From Phallus indusiatus (lineage: Eukaryota; Basidiomycota; Agaricomycetes; Phallales; Phallaceae): a stretch of 64,000 nucleotides of DNA. This document shows, one piece after another, positions 33,606-43,784 of this stretch. Under the pieces are notes generated by a model. That model had not been told where the DNA came from. It saw only the letters and a program-made list of their open reading frames with translations, and did not search any database. Each line of letters opens with the position of its first letter. Within the stretch, counting starts at the first letter, position 1. Where the stretch lies: NCBI GenBank assembly GCA_027605045.1, contig JAQFWX010000008.1, positions 1,054,001 to 1,118,000 of the forward strand. Direction: 5' to 3'. The translations under genes and the position numbers were made by a program.

Positions 33606-35820
33606 ACCATGTCTTCATTCACTATAAACTAGGTTTGACTGCGCGGCAAGCCGCGCCCGTGTGACAGGCTGAATCAGAACCCGTGAATTTAAGAATTATT
33701 TATTTGAATGAATAAAATGTGAATTTAATCTTTCTGAATTTGCCATTGAGAGAATACCAAGCTGAGTTTGACTCAGTACTTTTAAAAATTTCCCGAAAAT
33801 ATTCTCTAATTCCCCCCCTACATGAGTTAACTATTGAGTCATTTTGTGATGAATTCGAGTTGTATGCGTAGATAATTTGAATAGAATAAATTATCTCTAG
33901 AACCAAATAAGTTTGATAATAATGACAGAGTCGAAATGACCCATTAAATGTTGAATTTGTGTGTTTGAAAGCTTGTCACTCGAGCCCAAACGGTTGAGAA
34001 CAGTGAATAATTTGAGGAATGGTGTTGTCATTTGTTTGAGAACGACGTTAAGCGAATGTTGATTAGATTAAATTTATTGGTGAGCCGAGACAAAGATTTC
34101 AAGCAGTAAGTAGTTTATTGTTAAGAGAGGTGGTCTATTTACATTTACACTGGTGAATTATATACACCAGGAGATCTAATTACTATAGGAAAAATAGATG
34201 AGATTCAAGGGAGAAATAGATGATGTCAAACATGATAAAGAAAGAAATATGGACTGGGGAGCGTGTGAAACGAAAGGAGAAAAAGAAATAACAATAGAAA
34301 TAGACAAATACGCAAAGTAGTGCCAATTTACTGATTCACCTCACACATTTTGAAACTCTATTTTTCTGCTCATTTTGAGACATCAACATTCCAAAGAAAT
34401 TACATTTAATTCTTCTTGTAATTTGAATGATTGGTCAATGAGGTGCAGAGTTAACTTTTAAGACAATTTATGTTAGAAGTGGTATTTCTCTGAACAAACT
34501 AAAACAGACAGAAAACAGACAATGAAACAGATTGACCACTTCTCACATAAATGTCTTAGCTCTGAATGGTGCCTCACTGCTTGTCTGGTATAGAATTGTT
34601 GTTTTATGATATTCTATTTTATTTGGAGATAAATTATTTTAACAAATTCTCCTCTAAAATTCGTGTCTGACTGATAGTAGATGAGGTCATTGAGGTTTGA
34701 AATGAGCAGTGCAAAGGATGTCATTTTGTGCTGAAAATAAAATACATCCAGAGTTGTTTCACTTTTTATTTCACTGACATCAAGAAAGACAACTTGAATC
34801 AAACAATCTGATATTAACTTTTCATTTTACCTATCATCTCACTAATCTTGAAATACACACATGATGAATCATTATGAATTTGACATCTTTCTGTTGATTA
34901 TTTAGCATGGGTGAAAATTTGGGTTTAAATTCATACAATAACACATGTTTATCTTATTTCATAATGTACAGCCTGTATCTATATGATTTTATAGCTGTCA
35001 GGAATTGAGTGAGTAGCCTTGGCAAGCAGTGGGGACAGCATATAGGCTCCTCATCCCTGTACTTTGGACTTCTATGCTCGTGTAATGCATTTCCATACAG
35101 TCCCAGACTTTATCAGATTTATTCAAGAATACCATTCCTGATAGTCTCTTTAGATTATCTTCAGAAATTGTTTTGAACAGTATTTACAGTTACAATGGCC
35201 TCCCATAATTTTCTGTTCCTGTCAAAAGATAGCACATGTTAATTATTCTTAGTTCTCACAAAATCATTTTTTTCGAACTTATAAATGGATGTTTATGCCT
35301 TCATGATGAATTTTTAGAGATATCTATCTTCTGACTACAACTATTTCCAATCAGTTCGAAATTCGAATTGTTGATCATATTAATTTAATTTAATTTTATT
35401 CATTCCTGTGGCTCAGAGGTTTATTCAGTGAACTTAGTGGATCTTACAGACTCTCAGTTTTATCTCTAACTAATTACTGGAGGGCCGGAAAGGCCTGGAG
35501 TTCTGCGGAGGCATTTAACTGGCGCTTTTTCTGACTGATTCAGAGTCAGACTGACCGGTGGCTCGGCTGCGCCTCGCAATTGGCTGACAGAGCTTGGATT
35601 GGATGCTCGACTGTGCCTCGCGATTGGGACACAGCTCAGCTTCGCCTCGCACCCCCACGCGCCCCCTGCTTACGTTAATATTTACGTAATTAATTTGTCA
35701 GCTAATTCAGATTTGTCATAGTCTTCTTTTCATTTGTTGACAAGGGTGGAATAGCGCGGCAAGCCGCGCACGTGCTTGAGCCTTTCTGAGAGCCCGTGAA
35801 TTAAAAGATATTTGGAATAA
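33606..35820. repeat. AT-rich repeat zone flanked by similar direct repeats
   Basis: Two related segments of about 70 bp, each starting with the palindrome GCGCGGCAAGCCGCGC and containing GAA/GAG-CCCGTGAATT, sit at 33,641 and 35,754 in the same orientation, 2.1 kb apart. The DNA between is AT-rich, non-coding by inspection, and includes an imperfect hairpin at about 34,436-34,579. It looks like an old, decayed mobile element or a solo-repeat pair. Confidence 0.45.
35400..35745 (+). repeat. LTR-like repeat with GCTTCGCCTCGC tracts
   Basis: This segment has several CTCGGCT/CAGCTTCGCCTCGC boxes and a CTGCTTACGTTAATATTTACG block. A related segment at 47,320-47,460 (GGCTTCGCCTCGC, CTGCTTACATAAATATATTAGG) lies directly before a Gag-like reading frame, so this is probably the LTR or leader of the same old retrotransposon family. 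Confidence 0.5.
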
Positions 35821-35879
35821 GGTTTTCAACAGGTTTTACCTGTGCACTGGAGACATAGGAAAGTTTGCTTGAGATACAA

Positions 35880-36255
35880 TTGTCAATTTTTGAGAAATGG
35901 ATTTGACTCAATACCTGCAGGTTTTTCACAGGTACTGTACTAATACCTGTGGATTTTAGAGAAATCAAAATCACAGGTTCAGGTACTTGCAGGTAATACC
36001 TGTCATATCTGAAACCCGTTGAGATCCTTAGACTTTACCCGCAGGTACAGGTACCCGTACATGCAGGTACCTGAACCTGTGAATTTGATTTTTTCCAAAA
36101 CCCGCGGGTACAGGTACGGGTTTTTCACAGATTTACCCGCAGGTTTGCAGGTATCGGGTCAAACCCATTTCTCAAAAATCAAAAATTGCAAAACCCGGGG
36201 CAGGTATTACCTGTACCCACAGGTATTACCTGTCATACCCGAAACCCGTTGAGAC
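35880..36255. repeat. Degenerate palindromic CAGGTA/TACCTG-rich repeat
   Basis: About 375 bp dense in CAGGTA, TACCTG and ACCCGCAGGT. The left half (GAGAAATGGATTTGACTC...) and the right half (...GGGTCAAACCCATTTCTC) are imperfect inverted copies, and GAAACCCGTTGAGA occurs twice, near 36,011 and 36,240. It looks like a foldback element or an imperfect minisatellite. Confidence 0.6.
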
Positions 36256-36260
36256 CCTTA

Positions 36261-36800
36261 TATTGATGTTACTTACGAATCTCACAACTTGTTTGTATTT
36301 CTCAAGTTCAGAATCTATTTTGAACTGAGCTAGAATTAATTATCTGACATGTATATAAACCCTACTATACTTATAGATAGTTTCTTCAGACTTAATATTG
36401 AACATAGTTCGATATCTCTATAAGCTCCTTTATATCTTATGCTCTTCATCATTGATCATCAAGATCGTTTACCACCAACTGCGATGATGGAAGCCATCTG
36501 TTGTTGCTGCGAGTTATATTTCAAAGTTCTTCTTGTCCTTGCTGAAATTGACACTATCCATCAAGAGATACAGCTCGCGGAACTTGAAGCTCGGAACACG
36601 GCTATCAAGAGGTTCCTAGACAAACTCAATGTCCTTAACGAATGTCAGGACAAACTCTGAAGACTGTCATGGCACAACCCACTCAGGTTGAGGTCAAGTC
36701 CTGCATATCATCAGCCAACGGTGACAGTATCATTATATATATTCAGCGACTATTAATTATTACAGTACATGCTACCATTCCCAGATATCGGTACTTAACA
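36261..36800 (+). mobile_element. 5'-truncated LTR related to the element at 29.7-31.3 kb
   Basis: The plus strand matches the 3' part of that element in opposite orientation: ACTTACGAATCTCACAACTTG, a TATATAAACCCTA promoter near 36,353, a short frame with EIDTIHQEIQLAELEARN, and the end GGTACTTAACA at 36,800. TGGATAACC starts 3 nt later and could be a primer binding site, so this may be the 5' LTR of an otherwise lost element. Confidence 0.6.
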
Positions 36801-36842
36801 GTCTGGATAACCAAGGATACTCAACAACAGATGCCCAGGCCC

Positions 36843-37664
36843 CAATGTCAGGGTACGCTACTGCCGCCCCTCATTTTTCCTTATTTATTATCATCGGTTC
36901 TATTTCATTTCTATTTCATTTACATTTCCCATACATTATTTCCATCCTTTGTTTATTCTTTCTGTCTCTATTTCTACTTCTCTACTTGCACATATTGCAT
37001 GCTCGTACCTGGTGTGATGCCTGTGACATCACATCATGTCACGCCCACATAACACCTTGCTTAAGCGGAGCTCCGCTCATTCCTTTTCCATACTTCACTT
37101 ATATTCTTTTGTTTCCCCATTCCGAACCATTTCCTTTTCTGTCCTTGTTATCTTGTTGTAACCCATTTCAGGTCTCTATTTAGTTTCATAGCTAAAGATT
37201 GACCTTCCTGTAACTACTTTTCCAGTTCTGATATAGATGATCATCTTATTCTGCCCATTCTCCCACACATTTCATATCTCAATCCAATCTCATCTAAGAT
37301 CCCCTGTTGTTGTTGGTGGCATCTTCGAGTGTCGTCGGCGACGCTCTGTCTATCTTCTTCAACAGCTACCTCTGACCAACCTCTCTGACCCTCAATCCTA
37401 CATCACAGCTGCGCTGCATACTCTCTGACCACATCCCCATCTCTCCGACCTTAATCCCAGCCTCGGGATGTCACAGCTCAGTCTCACTCCTAGTAACTCC
37501 GATGTCACTTGTACATTGGAGACCCAGTCCAACCTGAAATTGTTGGTAATGCACCGTGAGGGCACAACTCAAGAGTAAGTTGAAGCCAACCAACATCCGA
37601 CCTATTTCCAACCTGTCTCCGAGCTCTCACTTAGTCACCCCGACCCCGGTGCGTAACACATCAC
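36843..37664 (+). repeat. TGTCAGGG repeat and Gag-start-like remnant
   Basis: It begins TGTCAGGGTACGCTACTGCC and runs through pyrimidine-rich DNA related to the foldback arms at 30.4-31.1 kb. Near 37,468 a short frame (MSQLSLTPSNSDVTC..., stop after about 36 codons) looks like a Gag start that was broken. The young Ty3 element is inserted at its right edge. Confidence 0.45.
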
Positions 37665-37928
37665 TGTAACGTTTCGTTACAGTTTACGATTAGCCCGGTT
37701 CTTACGGACTCACAACAAACAGTGTAAAGCTGTATATTTGCAAGTGCAGGTAAGAAAGGCTGCCGGCGCCTTTACCGTTACGCGGTATTTACTGGTGTGA
37801 CGGCGCCTATGTACGTTACATAATACTAGGTACTTGTGCAGACGACGATCGTCTGCATACAATTGTATGTATATACGAATATGTACTATGGTTAATAGTA
37901 GTCCGCTGCTCATAGCGGAACCGTTACA
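37665..37928 (-). repeat. 3' LTR of the Ty3/gypsy element
   Basis: 264 bp, same length and apparently same sequence as 46498-46761; the outer edge is preceded by ATCAC, the target duplication. Confidence 0.95.
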
Positions 37929-37940
37929 TCCTCCCCCGCT
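37929..37940 (-). promoter_or_regulatory. Polypurine tract
   Basis: On the minus strand AGCGGGGGAGGA lies immediately before the 3' LTR, the expected place for the plus-strand primer of reverse transcription. Confidence 0.7.
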
Positions 37941-37981
37941 GACTTGAGCGTCAAGTCAATACATGATACGACGAGTGAGTC

Positions 37982-39037
37982 TCAGTCGTCCGCGGTATAA
38001 TCCATGGCCATCTCAATATCACCTTGAGGGCCTGCTCCTGGTCTATCCAGGACCTCGTATTGATCGGGGTCGATCACGAGTTCTTTCTCAGCGATTTCTG
38101 CTGGGAGTGGTGCTTTCGCCGAGGGAGGCGAGTTAGCGGTGGACTCCACATAAGGAGTCTCCTTCGAAGGTCCAGCAATAGGAGCTGCAGGGGCGGCGTC
38201 ACGACGATTGTTGCGACGTCGTCTTCGATACTGACGCCCTGGTAGCAGCGACGAGACGGTGGGTTGAGATTCTCGCCACTTCACGGCGATGGTGTTGCTG
38301 TTAGTGTGTGATCGCCACCGCTCAAATAGTGGTCCTAATCGAGTTTCGATTAGTCGGGTATTCACACAGTTATATCGCAGCATCCCGACAACTTCTTCCT
38401 TGGTGGGAATGTTACCCTGGGGCAGGGTATATGCTCGACGCCATCCTTCGATTATGGATGGGGAGTTATTCACCGTCTTGTCGGCGTTGATGCCAGCGGC
38501 GTTGAGCCAGGTGGATAGTCCAGGCTCGGTACATATCTCCGCTACAATGGGGAATACAGTCTTCCTTGTTTCCCGATTCGGGAATATTTTTCGAAGCCAC
38601 GCTACGACTTCAACATCGCTGATATTCAGCGATCCTGATGGTTCAACCCTTATATAAAAGGGTACGGAGGCGGGGTCCTTATACCACGTCTCATAGAGGC
38701 GACCCGTTTCCAGGTCCATTTGCCCTTCTGTTGGGTATGGAAAAGCTTCAGGGCGCTCCCCGATAGTGAGGCGAGCGTAGTCTCGCTCTTTCTTCTTTCT
38801 ATTGATGAACATCATGCCTACGTCCCAGGCAAGTCTAATGCGCGCGTGCATTGCAACCTTTTGAGGTGTGTCCAATATGGGTGGTTTCTTCCAGATCTGC
38901 TTCCCCTGGAGTACGAACGAGGGGTCATCCAGTGGACACATCATGTACCACGCGAGTGGGTCGGGAACTGGCCCAGGTACAGGGGTTTTCCCTGCTCGAG
39001 ACGCTGTGGGGTCGTGGCCTTGCATAAAGCGGGCCAC
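37982..39037 (-). CDS. Extra 3' ORF of the retrotransposon, distal part
   Basis: An open frame of 351 codons lies between integrase and the 3' LTR, where some retroelements have an env-like gene. It shows no signal peptide or membrane segment. It has a basic patch (RRRRRNNRRD, ~275-285), proline-rich low-complexity sequence and an acidic C-terminus. It overlaps the proximal extra frame (39789-38941) by about 97 nt in a different frame, so the two may be one protein joined by a frameshift or splice. No known family was recognised. Perhaps a nucleic-acid-binding accessory protein; this is a guess. Confidence 0.6.
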   Translation of the reverse strand: MARFMQGHDPTASRAGKTPVPGPVPDPLAWYMMCPLDDPSFVLQGKQIWKKPPILDTPQKVAMHARIRLAWDVGMMFINRKKKERDYARLTIGERPEAFPYPTEGQMDLETGRLYETWYKDPASVPFYIRVEPSGSLNISDVEVVAWLRKIFPNRETRKTVFPIVAEICTEPGLSTWLNAAGINADKTVNNSPSIIEGWRRAYTLPQGNIPTKEEVVGMLRYNCVNTRLIETRLGPLFERWRSHTNSNTIAVKWRESQPTVSSLLPGRQYRRRRRNNRRDAAPAAPIAGPSKETPYVESTANSPPSAKAPLPAEIAEKELVIDPDQYEVLDRPGAGPQGDIEMAMDYTADD

Positions 39038-39789
39038 GTATCGCGGTACTTGGCCTGGTTGGAGATACGGGGAGTTCCTGGGAACTCAGCGAGGACTTTC
39101 TCAGCGAGTTGTCGCCGAGACAATAATGACTCCTCTTCAGGGTCCAGCCTGTCCATCAGGCCGAAATCATCCCCAGAGTGGGGAGAAACGGGTTGACCGT
39201 TGGAGTCGAGTACCGACTCGTCATTGTAGGAGTCCGCCCAATCGTGGTCGTCTAGATCATCGTCGTCGTCGTCGTCGTACGCGTCGAATCCTACGGGCCC
39301 ATGATTCGTGGGGCCCTTGGCCTCTGACCGAGGTCGTTTCCTAGATGACACAGGCGATGCTGCCTGTGGGGCTTGCTTCAACTTGTCCTCGAGTTCCCGT
39401 ATACGATCTCGAAGGTCGTCCTCTCGTCTCTCAACGTCCTTGAGTTCTTGGACGGTCTGGTCGGCGTAGTCGTTAGCGTCTTCAAGGCGCTTTCGTAAAT
39501 CATCCCACTCTTTTTGCAGGAACGGGAATGCCTCGAGTAGGCACTCTTTGACGTCTTTCTCGTCAAGAACAATGGTACGCTTGCTTGCAGCGGTACTAAT
39601 GTGCGAGATATACTCATCGCAGTGGGTACATTTCCCACTTTCGTGGGTGATGGCTACGCAGCCAGGCATGGAATCCATACTCCATTCTTTTTGTGCTTCA
39701 AGCAACGCTTGCTTGATATCGTCAAATCGTCCCTTGCGGGTCGAGGGCTTCGTAGATGAAGAGGTAGGTCGTGAAGGTTCTGCAGACAT
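38941..39789 (-). CDS. Extra 3' ORF of the retrotransposon, proximal part
   Basis: A 282-codon frame directly downstream of the chromodomain polyprotein. It has a C-x-x-C...H cluster (CTHCDEYISH, ~55-65), a predicted coiled coil (~95-145, rich in E, K, R, D with RKRLEDANDYADQTVQ), a basic SRKRPRSE patch that could be a nuclear signal, and a tract of seven aspartates. No envelope features are seen. The protein is not part of the standard Ty3 gene set. Confidence 0.6.
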   Translation of the reverse strand: MSAEPSRPTSSSTKPSTRKGRFDDIKQALLEAQKEWSMDSMPGCVAITHESGKCTHCDEYISHISTAASKRTIVLDEKDVKECLLEAFPFLQKEWDDLRKRLEDANDYADQTVQELKDVERREDDLRDRIRELEDKLKQAPQAASPVSSRKRPRSEAKGPTNHGPVGFDAYDDDDDDDLDDHDWADSYNDESVLDSNGQPVSPHSGDDFGLMDRLDPEEESLLSRRQLAEKVLAEFPGTPRISNQAKYRDTWPALCKATTPQRLEQGKPLYLGQFPTHSRGT

Positions 39790-39927
39790 CGTTGACGGTG
39801 CTCAGGTGGCTGAGACGGGGTCGTAAGAAAGAGTATTTATTTACTCTTGTATCAGAGTAGCGCCCGAGTAGGATTTTCTCGTGGCTGTTGTGCCGCCGGG
39901 GCACGGGGCAGATCTGCTTGCAGATCC

Positions 39928-42870
39928 TCATTTACGCGTCGTGCGGAGACGCGGCAATTTCCCTAATTGGGTAACCCCGCGTAATTGGAGATACTCATCC
40001 AATGCCTGCAAGTCTTTGCAGTGTTCGTACGGCTCCCAGGTCGTATCGCCTAGCGTCCATTGCACTAGGAACTCGATGTCCGTGTCTTTAGACCCAGTCC
40101 AGCGATGGGCTAGTAGTTCATCTACATGCCATTCGGCATTGTCCGGTTGTCCAAAGTCGTACGCCGTTAATGACTCACGACGTGGAAATCTATCGTCATC
40201 ATTGGCGATATGTGGTTTCACTAAGTCCACGTGGAATATTGGATTTATCCTACGCTTCTTCAACTCGTCAGGCAAGTCGAGTTTGACGTTAATATTGTCT
40301 TTGACTGACAATACTTTGTAAGGACCGACGTAACGCGGTACCAACTTACTGGATCTACCCTTTGGTAGAGATATGTTCTTCGTAGAAAGGTACACGAGGT
40401 CACCCTCTTTGTAAACAGGCGCATCTCGTCTGTGGGTGTTCGCGTGCATGGTTTGTTTCACGCGACTCGCGATTATGGCATCGTGTGCGGCCATAAGATT
40501 CCATTTCGCTTGTAATGCGAATTGCTTCACACCATTGAACTTGGTGTCTGTGTTGAGCTGTCGCCCTAGTGCAGGGGTGTATCCGTAGTTAAGTTCGAAT
40601 GGCGTGAACTTAGTCGTTTCACTCGTGCTACTGTTCAGTGCGAATTCCGCCATCGGGATACGTTCAGCCCAATCCTTTTGGTCGTTATCTATTATAGAAC
40701 GTAATACTTGTCCTATGGAGCGGTTCGCCCGCTCTGTTGCTCCATCCGTCTGTGGATGGAATGAAGTGGACATGAGGAGTTTTGTCCCTATTAGCCGCTG
40801 TAGTTCTTTCCAGAACTTCGCGGTGAATCTGGTATCTCTATCACTGACGATAGAAGCTGGCACGCCATGATGCCTAACTACACCTTCGAAGTACAGGTGT
40901 GCTGCGCTTTTCGCAGTTAGCTTCGTGGTGGTGGGCATGAGTCTCACCATTGACGTCAATCTGTCAATTATGACTAGTAAGAAGTCATGTCCTTTCGATA
41001 CTGGTAACGGGCCTATAAAGTCCATTCCGACTGATTCCCATGGTTTATTGGGAATGGGTAGCGTCTTCAGCAGACCGCTAGGATGTCTATTGTCATCCTT
41101 ATTCGTTTGACATTTACCGCACGATTTGCAGTATTCATCGATGTCCTCTGCCATCGTTCTCCACCAATACACTTGTCTAATGTATTGCGACGTTTTATAG
41201 CGTCCGAAGTGTCCCACAATTTCGTGTGCTTCACTAATGATGATCTCTACCAGCTTCCTCCCCTGGTAAAATAAGTGATGGGGTATGCAGACCACGTCAC
41301 GGGAGAACTGATTCTTCGTGTACAGTAGCTGGTTTTTCATCCCAAACCCTTTGTATGCATCAGGGTTTTCTAACACTTTCTTCAGTGTTGTGTCGTCCTT
41401 ATAGCCGCTCTTTATCAGATCAGCTAATCCTTCAAAGCCTTCAATCTTGGCTTTAAGCGTTTTACCGCTATGCTGCGCTGTGACTGCCAGTACGTCTTCG
41501 TCGTCTGTATCCACTTCTTCAATGGACGCTGGTCGTTGTTCAATGGATGCTTGTTCAGCCGTCTGTTGTTGGACTCTAGCTTTCGCCCGAGTTTTAATGC
41601 GTCTCGCCGCACTGATTCTGAGTTCACTTTTCCTTTCAGGAGGTAGCTGATCCCCTGTTGGATCTAGTTTTACGTCGATGTTGACGTAGTTCTCAGGTGG
41701 GTGTATCTCGTTAGGTAGGTCATCCTCGAAATATCTCGAGAGTCCATCTGCGACCGTGTTGGTCTCACCTTTAATGTGAATCGTTTCGTAGTCGAAACGA
41801 GAGAGATACTCGTACCATCTCGCCTGTCTAGGCGACATACGGGGCTGTGTCTTGAAGTGTTTCAAGGCCTCGTTGTCCGTTACTAGGGTGAATTTACGAC
41901 CTAGTAGTTTGTCTTCCCACTTATTCAGTGCTTCAAGTACTGCAATGAGCTCGTGCTCATGAGTCCGGTAGTTGTACTGTGCCGGAGTGAATTTCTTAGA
42001 CATAAACCCTGCGGGTCTGCAGGTTTGCCAACTTGCGCCTTGACCATAGTACGCACCGACGCCACACTTGGATCCATCGGTTACAAGCCAGATTGGCTCG
42101 TCGCTATCAGGATTGATAGGTTTAAGAACTGGGGCGTTCTTCGTCAACGCTTTGATTGCGTTGAAACAGCGTTCTAGTGCCGGTGTCCACTCGAATTGCC
42201 TGTTGTTGTGGGTACATCCCGACAATGGGGAAGTGTAAGTAGCGACTCCCGGAAGGTAGGCGGCAACATATTGCACCAGCCCTAAGAACTTCTGAACGTC
42301 GTTGAACGTACGTGGGGTTCTCCAATCGCGAATTTTATCCATCTTATCCATATCTGGGTGGATACCATCGTCGTCGATGATGTGTCCTAGGCACTCCAAT
42401 CGTTTGGAGTATAAGTCAACTTTCTTCTGACTTAGGTAAAGTTGTTCCTTCCTCAATCTCGAGAAGGCAATCTCCAGATGTTCCTGGTGTTGTTGTATCG
42501 TCATTGAGTAGACGAACACGTCGTCGATGTACGAGTGTATGTTTCTTCCGATGTGGTCCCGGAATATATGGGTCATCAATCTCTGGAATGTCGAAGGCGC
42601 GTTGCAATCGCCTTGTTGCATAACATGGCTTTTAAACGTGCCATATATCGTCGAGAACGTGGTCTTATCCACGTCTTCCGGAGCAATTCTGACTTGCTCG
42701 TAAGCTTCCGTTAGGTCAATTTTCGACCTATACTTGTGTCTCGCCACGTCTTGGCGAATGGTCTCCTGGTCTGGAAACGGGGTCACGTCTTTCAACGTAT
42801 TATCATTCTGCTGACGCAGGTCAAATACCGTGCGTAGTCCTGATAATGCCTTTTTAAACAGGCATAGCAT
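39928..42870 (-). CDS. Pol: reverse transcriptase, RNase H, integrase, chromodomain
   Basis: A 980-codon frame. Reverse transcriptase shows VFDLRQQNDN, FSTIYGTFKSHVM and the catalytic YIDD (SYIDDVFVYS). RNase H starts at IWLVTDGSKCGVGAYYG. Integrase has the HHCC zinc finger (HEIVGHFG...CKSCGKCQ) and the DDE residues in MDFIGPLP, IVSDRDTRF and the glutamate of TDGATERANR. The C-terminal chromodomain reads FLVQWTLGDTTWEPYEHC, the mark of chromoviruses, which target heterochromatin. The first part of the reverse transcriptase lies in another frame upstream (see the protease entry): a run of A at 42,925-42,930 just before a TAG marks the frame change. Confidence 0.93.
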   Translation of the reverse strand: MLCLFKKALSGLRTVFDLRQQNDNTLKDVTPFPDQETIRQDVARHKYRSKIDLTEAYEQVRIAPEDVDKTTFSTIYGTFKSHVMQQGDCNAPSTFQRLMTHIFRDHIGRNIHSYIDDVFVYSMTIQQHQEHLEIAFSRLRKEQLYLSQKKVDLYSKRLECLGHIIDDDGIHPDMDKMDKIRDWRTPRTFNDVQKFLGLVQYVAAYLPGVATYTSPLSGCTHNNRQFEWTPALERCFNAIKALTKNAPVLKPINPDSDEPIWLVTDGSKCGVGAYYGQGASWQTCRPAGFMSKKFTPAQYNYRTHEHELIAVLEALNKWEDKLLGRKFTLVTDNEALKHFKTQPRMSPRQARWYEYLSRFDYETIHIKGETNTVADGLSRYFEDDLPNEIHPPENYVNIDVKLDPTGDQLPPERKSELRISAARRIKTRAKARVQQQTAEQASIEQRPASIEEVDTDDEDVLAVTAQHSGKTLKAKIEGFEGLADLIKSGYKDDTTLKKVLENPDAYKGFGMKNQLLYTKNQFSRDVVCIPHHLFYQGRKLVEIIISEAHEIVGHFGRYKTSQYIRQVYWWRTMAEDIDEYCKSCGKCQTNKDDNRHPSGLLKTLPIPNKPWESVGMDFIGPLPVSKGHDFLLVIIDRLTSMVRLMPTTTKLTAKSAAHLYFEGVVRHHGVPASIVSDRDTRFTAKFWKELQRLIGTKLLMSTSFHPQTDGATERANRSIGQVLRSIIDNDQKDWAERIPMAEFALNSSTSETTKFTPFELNYGYTPALGRQLNTDTKFNGVKQFALQAKWNLMAAHDAIIASRVKQTMHANTHRRDAPVYKEGDLVYLSTKNISLPKGRSSKLVPRYVGPYKVLSVKDNINVKLDLPDELKKRRINPIFHVDLVKPHIANDDDRFPRRESLTAYDFGQPDNAEWHVDELLAHRWTGSKDTDIEFLVQWTLGDTTWEPYEHCKDLQALDEYLQLRGVTQLGKLPRLRTTRK

Positions 42871-42926
42871 AGGGATGGCTTGCTGTGCGACAGTCGGTTC
42901 CCACCAACCTGCTTGCGTGTAGCGCT

Positions 42927-43776
42927 CTATTTTTCAGCCAGCAGTGGCTTGAGGGCGTCTGGGCACTTCGGTAGTCTGTACCGGATAACCTTGTTAGGTT
43001 CTATTAATGGGATATGATGATTTACATCCCTAAATGGAGGGAGTCTATTCGGCACTGGCCCGAATAAGTCGCTGTACTCCTCCTTCCAGTACTCGCGTAG
43101 CTGGTAGGTTCTCATCCTTAAGTTCCGGTACTCGGATCTTCCGTCTCACTGCTACTGCGTTAGACGTAGTAGTTATGGGGCGTGCTGATGCTATGGCTAA
43201 GCTTCCACTTAACTCGGTGGGCTCGTCCGTGGTGTTAGGTATTTCAGTGAACCGTTCCACTGGAGTGATTACTCCTCCATCCCGGGTGATTATCCCGTTG
43301 CCAAAGTCCAGGCAGATGTCATACCTTTTCAGGAATGGTACGCCAATTATGACGTCGTAGTAGTCAATATTGACTATATCAAAGTATTCTAACACACTAA
43401 TATCCCCAAATTCTATTCGGGTATACGTTCCGTACTGTATTACGGACTTACTTCCTTTCACTGCGAGCTGCAGTGATACTGGCTTATCCAGTTTGAATGT
43501 CTTCGCTCCAGTCGTGAGCGAGAATGATGGTGACATTATCATGCCTTGACATCCACTGTCAATCAAACAATGCGCTAATTGGCCGTTTACGAGCCAGTAA
43601 CCCTCTAGAGGTCTTATTGATTCTTTATCACGCTTTGGAGCCCTTGACTTAGGTCTCATCGTGTGGTCATACAGGGGTTCTTCCTGTGACTTAATCGTCC
43701 CAATGGTGGACGAGCCTTGTTTGATAACAAGTAGTCTTCTTTCATCATAACCGTGATCTTCGGTTATCACCATCAT
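42927..43776 (-). CDS. Retrotransposon protease and start of Pol, split over two frames
   Basis: The frame 43776-43045 encodes a retropepsin-like domain: LVNGQLAHCLIDSGCQG (catalytic DSG in place of the usual DTG) and DVIIGVPFLKRYDICLDFGNG. Around 43,110 the coding sense moves to a second frame (43115-42927), which has LFGPVPNRLPPFRDVNHHI and ends at the TAG next to an A-run; the reverse transcriptase then continues in a third register. Two frame changes either reflect programmed shifts or damage. Confidence 0.75.
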
Positions 43777-43784
43777 GTATGCGC

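Noticed and set aside
37710..37913. 67-codon frame present in both LTRs of the Ty3 element
   Set aside because: It is inside the LTR and is present twice only because the LTRs are identical; no sign of coding function.
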